Source: Acidobacteriota bacterium
GTDB lineage: Bacteria; Acidobacteriota; Vicinamibacteria; Vicinamibacterales; 2-12-FULL-66-21
DNA length: 20,233 bases
Assembly (NCBI GenBank): GCA_020200195.1
Contig: JAIVJE010000032.1
Location: 1 to 20,233, forward strand
Reading direction: 5' to 3'
Position numbers and translations under genes: made by a program. Shown here one piece after another: positions 14,098-20,233 of this stretch. The stretch's first letter is position 1; every line of letters begins with the position of its first letter. Below the pieces are notes generated by a model that saw only the letters and a program-made list of their open reading frames with translations, did not search any database and had not been told where the DNA came from.

Positions 14098-14577
14098 CAT
14101 TGGCTCGCAACGTTTGCATTCTTGCCGTGTGCTTCCTGTGCATCGCGGCGCATGACGGCCTGCGGCGCTGCAGGATGGCACTGGCGTCGTTGTCGGTAGG
14201 GTCGTGGACGCGCGAACCGGCTACCCTCGCCAAAGTGTTGGTCATCGTTGAAGGCACGGATCGTTCCGCCGTGACCGACACCAGTGGCACATTCGAACTA
14301 ACCGGGGTGCTGGCGGCCGGCAGGCGGCTTTACGTGTCCATCATTGGCTACAGCCTGGTCCAGCGCGTGTCGAAGTCGTCGCGGGCAACCGGCTGGAGAT
14401 CACGATCTTCCTCAGCGAAGGCACCGGGGACGTACACGGAAACCGTCACCCGTCACTCCCGGCCCGTTCCGGCTGCCGGAGCCAAGGACGACCGCCGGAC
14501 AGGTCCTCGGCAGCGCAGACCTGCAGAATCTTCGTGGTGTGCTGCCGCTGCGCCCCGTACAGTCATTGCCCGGGTGT
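14096..14577 (+). pseudogene. TonB-dependent receptor N-terminal fragment, several frameshifts
   Basis: The pieces fall in order but in changing frames: VVVGRVVDARTGYP (about 14176-14222), LAKVLVIVEGTDRSAVTDTS and FELTGVLAAGRRLYVSIIGY (14226-14350), VEVVAGNRLEITIFLSEGTG (about 14368-14427), TYTETVT, then VTPGPFRLPEP and AGQVLGSADLQNLRGVL, PLRPVQSLPG. This is a carboxypeptidase-regulatory-like domain leading into a TonB plug. At least four frame changes and loss of the whole beta-barrel show it is dead. Coding similarity ends at about 14571; 14578-14662 holds nothing I recognise. Confidence 0.75.
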
Positions 14578-14662
14578 AGATCCCGATCGTCCCGTCGGCC
14601 GGTATCCTGATCGAATTCTGACGGCCGCCTGAGGCGCAGACGGCGTCATTTCATCGCGATGG

Positions 14663-14668
14663 TAGGCT
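14663..14668 (+). promoter_or_regulatory. Candidate -10 element, leaderless M20 gene
   Basis: TAGGCT ends 7 bases before ATG 14676 and no ribosome binding site is present, the same geometry as before the oxidoreductase and OsmC-like genes. The hexamer is a weak consensus match. Confidence 0.25.
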
Positions 14669-14675
14669 GCACTGC

Positions 14676-15992
14676 ATGAAGAAACTGACGGTGGTCCTCG
14701 CTGTCGTTCTATGGATTCCGGCGATGGCGGGGCAAGGAAAGGATCTTCGCGCGCAGGTGGCCGCGTGGGTGACCGCGAACCAGCAGGTGATTATCAACGA
14801 GCTGGTTGAGCTGCTGGCGATTCCCAACGTCGCCGCGGACACCGCGAACATCCGCCGCAACGCCGAGCACCTTCGCGCAATGCTTGCACGTCGCGGCTTC
14901 ACATCTGAATTGCTGGAAACGGCCGGCAATCCCCTCGGCCGCTCGGCGTCCGACGACAAGTCGCCGATCGTCGCAATCTGCGCGGCGCTGGACGCGTTGA
15001 AGGCAGCCGGCAGCCCGCCCGCCTCGAACATCCGCGTCATCTTGGACGGCGAAGAAGAAGCGAGCTCGCCCAATCTGGTGCCGGCGATTGATAAGTACCG
15101 CGACAAGCTGCGCGCTGATTTGATGATCATCTTCGACGGTCCGATCCATTCGAGCGGCCGTCCAACAGTCGCGTATGGCGCGCGCGGAATCGTCACGCTG
15201 GATCTGACGGTATTCGGTCCTCGCGTAGGCGTGCACAGCGGCAACTACGGCAATTGGGTGCCGAACCCCGCGCAGCGGCTCGCTGCGTTGCTCACGTCGA
15301 TGAAAGGTGACGATGGTCGGGTTCTCGTGCCTGGGTTTTACGACGGCGTGACTGCGCTCGCCGCCGATGAGCGGATGATGCTCGATGCCGTGCCCGACGA
15401 CGGCGCGCGCATGTTGCAGACGTTCGGTATCTCGAGTCCTGAGTCAGCCTTCCCGAAGCTGCAGGACGCCGTGCAGTTCCCGACGCTCAACGTGCGCGGT
15501 CTCTCGAGCGCACATGTCGGCGCCGGCGCTCGGACGATCATCCCGGATCGCGCGACTGCCGCGATCGACATCCGCCTCGTCAAAGAGACCGCTTCCGCTG
15601 ACCTGCTCGCGAAAGTCCGGGCTCATGTCATTGCGCAGGGCTTTCACCTCGTCAACGACGATCCGGACGACCAGACCCGCGCGAAATATCCGAAGATCGC
15701 GCGAATCGCGGTGTCGGAGACCGCGACCGCGGCGTTCCGGACGTCGCCGCTCGATCCTCAGGCGCGGACGATCGCGGTGGCGCTCGAGCGTGCGTTCGGG
15801 ACCCCGCCGGTCCGCATCCGGACGCTCGGCGGCACGGTGCCGATCGCGCCATTCATCGAGGCGCTTGGCCTGCCCGCCGTGCTCGTGCCGATCGTGAACT
15901 TCGACAACAATCAGCACGAAGAGAATGAGAATCTACGGCTCGGACACTTTTTTCAGGGCATCGAAATCATCGCTGCCGTGCTGATGAGTTGA
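14676..15992 (+). CDS. M20-family metallopeptidase lacking the first metal-ligand segment
   Basis: 438 residues with signal peptide MKKLTVVLAVVLWIPAMAG, so exported. Retained M20 features are the bridging Asp in SASDDK (90-95), the catalytic Glu pair in LDGEEEASSPNL (123-134), the Asp ligand in IIFDGP (154) and the C-terminal His in NNQHEENENL. The lid/dimer domain (GARGIVTLDLTVFG to the final third) is intact. What is missing is the segment normally between ETAGNP and the GRSASDDK region, which carries the HxD motif (first zinc His and its Asp) and the WxxxPF loop. ETAGNP runs straight into LGRSASDDK at about 14930-14940, still in frame. Homologues I know are about 60-70 residues longer. The product could be made but should be catalytically impaired, unless the junction is an assembly error. 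Confidence 0.85.
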   Translation: MKKLTVVLAVVLWIPAMAGQGKDLRAQVAAWVTANQQVIINELVELLAIPNVAADTANIRRNAEHLRAMLARRGFTSELLETAGNPLGRSASDDKSPIVAICAALDALKAAGSPPASNIRVILDGEEEASSPNLVPAIDKYRDKLRADLMIIFDGPIHSSGRPTVAYGARGIVTLDLTVFGPRVGVHSGNYGNWVPNPAQRLAALLTSMKGDDGRVLVPGFYDGVTALAADERMMLDAVPDDGARMLQTFGISSPESAFPKLQDAVQFPTLNVRGLSSAHVGAGARTIIPDRATAAIDIRLVKETASADLLAKVRAHVIAQGFHLVNDDPDDQTRAKYPKIARIAVSETATAAFRTSPLDPQARTIAVALERAFGTPPVRIRTLGGTVPIAPFIEALGLPAVLVPIVNFDNNQHEENENLRLGHFFQGIEIIAAVLMS

Positions 15993-16002
15993 GCGATGCT
16001 GA

Positions 16003-16093
16003 CACCTGACAGCCGACAGCTGAAAGCTGAGAGCTGAGAGCTGAAAGCTGAAAGCTGAAAGCTGAAAGCTGAGAGCCGAGAGCTGAGAGCTGA
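16003..16093 (+). repeat. Thirteen exact 7-bp units, AGCTGA core
   Basis: Units run without any insertion: CACCTGA, CAGCCGA, CAGCTGA, AAGCTGA, GAGCTGA twice, AAGCTGA four times, GAGCCGA, GAGCTGA twice. The last A of the array is the A of ATG 16093. The unit core is the palindrome AGCT plus a 3-base spacer. The GAGAG of the last units could serve as a ribosome binding site for pxpA. Confidence 0.95.
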
Positions 16094-16965
16094 TGTCTGA
16101 GAGCGTCATGCACATCGATCTGAATGCCGATCTCGGCGAATCGTTCGGGGCCTGGCGAATGGGGGCGGACAGCGCCGTCATCGCCAGCATCACTTCGGCG
16201 AACGTCGCCTGCGGCTATCACGCGGGCGATCCAGCCGTCATGCGGGCGACTGTACGGCTGGCCCGGGACGCGGGGGTGGCCGTCGGAGCGCATCCCGGAC
16301 TACCTGACCTGATCGGCTTCGGCCGGCGCGAGATCCGCGTGTCGCCCCAGGACGTCGAGGACCTGGTGTTGTATCAGATCGGCGCGCTGGCGGCAGTGGC
16401 GGCCGCCGAGGGGGTGCGCCTGCAGCACGTGAAAGCGCACGGCGCGCTTTACAACATGGCCGTGCGCGATCGATCGCTCGCCGACGCAATCGCGCGTGCG
16501 ATCAAGGCGTTCGATCCGGCCCTGATCATGTTCGGCCTTCCCGGATCGGAAATGATTCAGGCGGGCCAGCGCGAGGGCCTGACAGTGGCGGCGGAAGGTT
16601 TCGCCGATCGCGCGTATGAGCCCGACGGATCATTGACGCCGCGGTCCCGCCCGGGATCAGTCATTCATGACGTCGACGAAGTCGTCCATCGCGCCGTGCG
16701 CATGGCTTCTGAAGGAAGAGTGACGGCGACCGACGGCTCGGACATTCCGCTCCGCGTCGACACCCTCTGCACGCACGGCGATACACCCGGGGCGCCGGAG
16801 ATGACCCGGCGCCTTCGGCAGGGGCTCGAAACCGCGCGCTGGTGGCCGCGTCGCTCGGATGGATGCTCGATGCATTTGACGTCATGCTGTGGGCGCTGGT
16901 GCTCGCGTCGATCATGTCGGATCTCGGGATCGACAAGGGAACCGCCGGCATCCTGGGTTCCGTGA
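16093..16965 (+). CDS. pxpA: 5-oxoprolinase subunit A (LamB/YcsF family), tail replaced
   Basis: Predicted cytoplasmic subunit of the ATP-dependent PxpABC 5-oxoprolinase, which opens 5-oxoproline to glutamate. Family motifs run in order: HIDLNADLGESFG (7-19), ANVACGYHAGDP (37-47), GAHPGLPDLIGFGRR (65-79), VKAHGALYN (113-121), EGFADRAYEPDGSL (168-181) and LCTHGDTPGA (225-234). ATG 16108 gives the usual family start MHIDLNADLG; ATG 16093 adds five residues of repeat origin. The normal protein ends near residue 250-255. Here, after GLETA (about residue 248), the frame runs for some 42 residues through the MFS coding sequence out of frame, a foreign tail (RWWPRRSDG and on) to TGA 16963-16965. The core is intact, so activity may survive. 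PxpB and PxpC are not in the window. Confidence 0.9.
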   Translation: MSESVMHIDLNADLGESFGAWRMGADSAVIASITSANVACGYHAGDPAVMRATVRLARDAGVAVGAHPGLPDLIGFGRREIRVSPQDVEDLVLYQIGALAAVAAAEGVRLQHVKAHGALYNMAVRDRSLADAIARAIKAFDPALIMFGLPGSEMIQAGQREGLTVAAEGFADRAYEPDGSLTPRSRPGSVIHDVDEVVHRAVRMASEGRVTATDGSDIPLRVDTLCTHGDTPGAPEMTRRLRQGLETARWWPRRSDGCSMHLTSCCGRWCSRRSCRISGSTREPPASWVP

Positions 16966-18017
16966 TGCTGCTGGCCTCCGCGGCCGGTGGGATGATCTTC
17001 GGGATCATCGCTGATCGCTACGGCCGCACGCGCGCGCTGATCGGAAGCGTCCTGATCTATTCGGTGTTCACCGCCGCGTGCGGATTCGCCACGACCGTCG
17101 CGCAGCTCGCGGCCTTCCGGATTCTCCTTGGCATCGGCATGGGCGGCGAGTGGGCGAGCGGCGCCACGCTTGTCTCGGAGACGTGGCCTGATGATCATCG
17201 TGGCAAGGCGCTCGGGTTCATGCAGAGCGCCTGGGCGATCGGCTACGGCGCCGCCGCACTCGTGACCTGGTTCGTGCTCCCTCGATGGGGCTGGCGCGGC
17301 GTCTTCTTTGTTGGCATCCTGCCGGCGTTCTTCACGCTGTGGGTCCGCCGCAACGTGACCGAGCCCGCGCTGTGGCGCGCGTTGCGCGACACCCCGAATG
17401 CCCGTCGTGGGCGCTTTACCGACATTTTCAAGGGCGGGCTCCTGCGGCTGACGGTAGCCGTCACGCTGATGAATGCGTGCACCATGTTTGCCTGGTGGGG
17501 TTTCAATCTCTGGCTCCCCGGTTACCTCTCACTGCCGTCGTCGGCCGGCGGCGTCGGGCTGTCCACGACGCAGATGACCGCATTCATTTTCGCGATGCAG
17601 ATCGGTATGTGGTTCGGGTACGTCACGTTTGGTTTCGTCAGCGACGCGATTGGTCGGCGGCGCGCCTACGTCTTCTACACCGTGACGGCCGCGGTGCTGA
17701 TCCTGATCTACATATCGCTGCGGGCACCGATCGGGCTGCTGCTCCTCGGACCATTTGTTGCGTTTTTCGCGACAGGTTACTTCAGCGGCTTTGGTGCGGT
17801 GACGGCCGAGATTTACCCGACCGACATCCGCGCGACCGCGCAGGGCTTCACGTATAACATCGGCCGGATCGCCAGCGCAGCGGCTCCGTTTTCTGTCGGA
17901 TCGCTCGCCCAGACCCACGGCTTCGGTGTCGCGCTGTCCACGACCTCGGTCGCATTCCTGCTCGCGGCGGCCATGTGGTTCTGGATTCCGGAGACGAAGG
18001 GACGGAAGCTCACGTGA
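16842..18017 (+). CDS. MFS transporter, start lost in a junction with pxpA
   Basis: 391 residues from GTG 16842; twelve-helix major facilitator of the sugar/organic-acid permease type. Motif A is at IIADRYGRTRALIG after helix 2 (cytoplasmic loop 2-3), repeated as FVSDAIGRRRAY after helix 8; GIGMGGEWASGATLVSETWP is the helix 4-5 motif of this group. Homology to family N-termini already starts upstream of the GTG: RALVAASLGWMLDAFDVML reads in frame from about 16833, inside the pxpA coding region. The usual first 8-12 residues and any spacer are therefore gone, and the gene overlaps pxpA by about 124 bases. It may still be translated from GTG 16842 or ATG 16863 by coupling. Next to pxpA it could carry 5-oxoproline or a related acid; this is inference. 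Confidence 0.85.
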   Translation: MAASLGWMLDAFDVMLWALVLASIMSDLGIDKGTAGILGSVMLLASAAGGMIFGIIADRYGRTRALIGSVLIYSVFTAACGFATTVAQLAAFRILLGIGMGGEWASGATLVSETWPDDHRGKALGFMQSAWAIGYGAAALVTWFVLPRWGWRGVFFVGILPAFFTLWVRRNVTEPALWRALRDTPNARRGRFTDIFKGGLLRLTVAVTLMNACTMFAWWGFNLWLPGYLSLPSSAGGVGLSTTQMTAFIFAMQIGMWFGYVTFGFVSDAIGRRRAYVFYTVTAAVLILIYISLRAPIGLLLLGPFVAFFATGYFSGFGAVTAEIYPTDIRATAQGFTYNIGRIASAAAPFSVGSLAQTHGFGVALSTTSVAFLLAAAMWFWIPETKGRKLT

Positions 18018-18637
18018 TGCGCCTGATACCGCGTGCACTCGCGCTCGCGTGTGGGCTTTGTGTCCCGGGTTGCCTGGTCGTCAGCGTCAACCCGACGTAC
18101 GACGCAGAATCCATCGGATGGGATGCAGCGCTGGTGGGGCATTGGGAAGACACCGACGACAACGTGACCGTGCAGATCGAGCGCGGCGAGTGGAAGTCGT
18201 ACCGGTTGCATTACGTGCATCCGATCGAGACCGGGGATTTGACCGGGTATCTGACGATCATCGGCGACACCCGCTACCTCGACGTCATGCCGGCGCGGGG
18301 CGAAGACCGGGGATCGTTCCTCATTCCGGTCCACGCAGTGTTCCGGCTGCAGCTTGACGGCGATCGCCTCGAGGTGACGCCGCTGTCTTTTGACTGGTTC
18401 TACGAGCGACTCCGTGGCGGCGTGGGCGTGCCGGGTTTGACCGTGGCGCTCGATCAGAAGGATAACGCGCTGGTCGCGACGCCGACATCGGGGCTGCGAG
18501 ACTGGCTGCGCCATCAGCCGCCCGGCGGCCCGATGTTCGGAGCGAGTGCGGTATTCAGGCGCAAACCGGCGGCCACCTCGGTCGCGGCCCGTCGCGGGAT
18601 CAGTTGGGTGTCCTCATTCCGGGAGAAACGCTCATGA
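18017..18637 (+). CDS. Predicted lipoprotein of unknown function
   Basis: 206 residues from ATG 18017, which shares a base with the MFS stop (TGATG). MRLIPRALALACGLCVPGC is a signal peptide ending in a lipobox; Cys19 is the likely lipid site because GCLVVSVNPTYD resembles the start of known outer lipoproteins, with VPG before it (Pro is unusual). The mature part is beta-rich (ALVGHWEDTDDNVTVQIE, YLTIIGDTRYLDVMP, HAVFRLQLDGDRLEVTPLS), perhaps a small barrel or lipocalin-like fold; I cannot name the family. Its last bases overlap the next gene by 4 (ATGA). Operon position suggests shared expression with the transporter and the following exported protein. Confidence 0.82.
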   Translation: MRLIPRALALACGLCVPGCLVVSVNPTYDAESIGWDAALVGHWEDTDDNVTVQIERGEWKSYRLHYVHPIETGDLTGYLTIIGDTRYLDVMPARGEDRGSFLIPVHAVFRLQLDGDRLEVTPLSFDWFYERLRGGVGVPGLTVALDQKDNALVATPTSGLRDWLRHQPPGGPMFGASAVFRRKPAATSVAARRGISWVSSFREKRS

Positions 18638-19911
18638 GGCGGACGAGAACGCTGGCCCGAGTGATCGTGGTGCTGGGAATCGTTGCACCCGTCTCGGCGC
18701 AAAACCGGAGCGACGACGCCTACACGCGGTACGAGCTGCTCTCGCCCGAGACGACGTCGTTCAAGATCATCTACGACGTGACCGCCGTCTCTCCAGGCGT
18801 CAGGTTCTTCTTCAACCCTATTCGTATAGGGAGCATCGCCACCGACGAGTCGGTCATCGATCTCATGACCGGAGGACCACTGAAGTTCGAGGACGTCAGC
18901 GGCGCCGAAGCGCGTGACGCAGGGTTGCCTAATGCAGACCTGAACGGCCGGTACATCAAAGTGCACCTGGCGCGACCGGTACCGGAAGGCGGTGAAGGTC
19001 GCATCCGCATCATCAAGACGTACAAAGATCCAAAGAGTTACTTCCGGGATGGCGACAGCGTCGTGTTCGATCGTCCGCTCGGCATAACCCGAAACACCGT
19101 CGTGCTGCCGCCGGGTTACGAGCTGGTGGCGTGCAATATCCCCTCGCAGGTAATCGAAGAGCCGGATGGCCGCGTGGGCATCAGCTTCATGAACACATAC
19201 CCTGGTCAGGCACCGCTTGTGCTGCGCGCGAAGCAGCTCGCCGACTGGACACCGCATTCAGGCGCACCGAGCCCGGCCGAGCGGCGCCCGTCACCGGGCA
19301 CCCAGGTAACCGCCGAACCCGCACCACGCGAGGTTCCGATGGAAAACGTCCGGGTGACCGATCGGGCTGTTCAGGATCGTGAGATCGTGTACTTTCTGAA
19401 GGAGCCCGACACGCATGCGTTCAGCCTGTATCACGACTACACGGAGAGCGGAGAGGGCAGAGATCGGTACCTCAACGTCGTACGGCGCGGCAGCACGGTG
19501 TCGAACCCGTCGGCAAAGATTCTGGACACCGGCGAGAAGCTGAAGGTCGAGACGCTGAAAGGCGACGCGATCACGAAGGCGGGCATCGACATCGGTGAGC
19601 CGGCGCAGGCAGATTCCGAGGTGGTGGTGATTCGGTTCGATCCGGTGAAGAAGGGACAATCGGTGCGCCTCCGCATCGAAGAGACGTACACGGATCCCGC
19701 GCGCTACGCACTCATCGACGGCCAGCTGATGTGGAGGCGCAGTCTTGGTCGTCCTCGGAACGATATGGTGCTGCCCGCGGGGTGGTATCTGACAAGGAGC
19801 TCCATTCCGGCGGTCGTTCGACAGGAAACCGACGGTCGTACGAGACTCGTCTTCGCGAATCCGCGCCCGGATTCGCTCGACGTGTTCGTCGCGGCGCGAA
19901 AACGACGGTAG
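18634..19911 (+). CDS. Exported protein with two tandem copies of an unknown domain
   Basis: 425 residues from ATG 18634, with GGGAG about 8 bases upstream and ATGA overlap with the lipoprotein gene. MRRTRTLARVIVVLGIVAPV followed by SAQ is a signal peptide, so periplasmic or secreted. Residues 32-203 and 252-424 are diverged copies of one domain. Matching anchors are YDVT/HDYT, GS near RIGSIAT/RRGSTVS, TGGPLKFE/TGEKLKVE, IRIIKTYKDPKSY/LRIEETYTDPARY, RPLGITRNTVVLPPGYELV/RSLGRPRNDMVLPAGWYLT and EPDGRVGISFMN/ETDGRTRLVFAN. A Pro/Ala/Arg-rich linker (about 204-250) joins them. No catalytic motif is evident. I do not know the family; the copies look like beta-sandwich modules, possibly binding a surface partner. 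Confidence 0.82.
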   Translation: MRRTRTLARVIVVLGIVAPVSAQNRSDDAYTRYELLSPETTSFKIIYDVTAVSPGVRFFFNPIRIGSIATDESVIDLMTGGPLKFEDVSGAEARDAGLPNADLNGRYIKVHLARPVPEGGEGRIRIIKTYKDPKSYFRDGDSVVFDRPLGITRNTVVLPPGYELVACNIPSQVIEEPDGRVGISFMNTYPGQAPLVLRAKQLADWTPHSGAPSPAERRPSPGTQVTAEPAPREVPMENVRVTDRAVQDREIVYFLKEPDTHAFSLYHDYTESGEGRDRYLNVVRRGSTVSNPSAKILDTGEKLKVETLKGDAITKAGIDIGEPAQADSEVVVIRFDPVKKGQSVRLRIEETYTDPARYALIDGQLMWRRSLGRPRNDMVLPAGWYLTRSSIPAVVRQETDGRTRLVFANPRPDSLDVFVAARKRR

Positions 19912-19928
19912 GTTTCAACAAATCCGCC

Positions 19929-20150
19929 ATGCTCAAAGGCAGCCGCACCGTCATCGTCACGAAAGTCCAACCCGTGAGCATCCACGGACAGATCTCGCTC
20001 GACGTGTATTTCGTCGAGCCGGACGACGATCAGGGCCAGGTCCGGCTGGCGCGAATTGGCCCCGAATCCGTTCCCCGGCATCTCGAGGCGGGAGATCGCG
20101 TCGAGCTGCACTACATGCTTGGTGTCGTGACGTCGATTACCAAAGCATGA
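19929..20150 (+). CDS. Small uncharacterised beta-rich protein
   Basis: 73 residues from ATG 19929, 17 bases after the two-repeat protein. The pattern of short strands (SRTVIVTKVQPVSIHG, ISLDVYFVEPDD, DRVELHYMLGVVTSITKA) looks like a small OB- or SH3-like barrel. There is no signal peptide, membrane segment or Cys. The strong acidic patch EPDDDQG and conserved-looking GPESVPRHLEAGDRVEL suggest a real gene rather than a chance frame. Likely last gene of the pxpA-to-here run. Family and role unknown. The remaining 20151-20233 shows no gene or terminator. Confidence 0.7.
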   Translation: MLKGSRTVIVTKVQPVSIHGQISLDVYFVEPDDDQGQVRLARIGPESVPRHLEAGDRVELHYMLGVVTSITKA

Positions 20151-20233
20151 CGGTCAATTCGGCTCACTTGCATTTGAAGCCCCGATTGGCCCACACTTAA
20201 CGCAGCCCCCCTTCCACCGACTAGGAGCCCCCG

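Noticed and set aside
15933..16293. Minus-strand frames with SQLSAFSFQLSA repeats
   Set aside because: These are the AGCTGA array read in other frames; there is no start context or non-repeat domain.

Overview
The window is high-GC bacterial chromosome, tightly packed on both strands. It has no rRNA, tRNA, CRISPR array, integrase or recognisable insertion sequence. The gene style suggests a soil or sediment Acidobacteriota, perhaps Vicinamibacteria-like. The grounds are VWFA-type secreted proteins, CarboxypepD_reg/TonB-type receptor remnants, many exported peptidases, DUF1624-type membrane acyltransferases, an FHA-GAF-cyclase and short-unit tandem repeats between genes. This assignment is inference from gene content, not from a marker gene.

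Layout. 1-2099 (+): the end of an uncharacterised gene, then an FHA-GAF-class III adenylate cyclase whose real start looks like CTG. 2096-4442 (-): gamma-glutamyltransferase and a lipoprotein. 4443-4786: a divergent intergenic region filled by two 7-bp-period repeat arrays in opposite orientation. 4787-6984 (+): a tungsten-type aldehyde ferredoxin oxidoreductase and an overlapping MoaD/ThiS-like protein. 6985-7183: an unlisted 28-residue membrane microprotein gene (-) with its own ECF-like promoter, ribosome binding site and downstream hairpin. 7184-8051 (-): an internally deleted VWFA pseudogene and a TonB-receptor scrap. 8052-10052 (-): SGNH esterase and M19 dipeptidase. 10344-12589 (+): FTR1 iron permease, OsmC-like protein and a broken DUF1624-type acyltransferase. 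12720-13856 (+): a solitary DGQHR-domain protein. 13857-14099: a GATC-based repeat, a strong minus-strand terminator and little else. 14096-14577: a TonB-receptor pseudogene with several frameshifts. 14676-15992 (+): an M20 peptidase lacking its first metal-binding segment. 16003-16093: thirteen exact 7-bp repeats running into the start of pxpA. 16093-20150 (+): pxpA, an MFS transporter joined to the pxpA tail, a lipoprotein, an exported two-repeat protein and a small conserved-looking protein.

How it fits together. GGT, M19 dipeptidase, M20 peptidase and PxpA would together serve breakdown of glutathione-like peptides and 5-oxoproline, although they are not one operon. The oxidoreductase-MoaD pair is a compact tungsten-cofactor enzyme unit. 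The most unusual signals are the compact microprotein gene, the related design of three unrelated-sequence tandem arrays (a tetranucleotide palindrome plus a 3-4 nt spacer), and a run of deletion-like junctions inside or between genes (VWFA, acyltransferase, M20, pxpA/MFS). The junctions mean either real local erosion or a recurrent assembly problem. All functional calls rest on motifs read by eye; no database search was possible.
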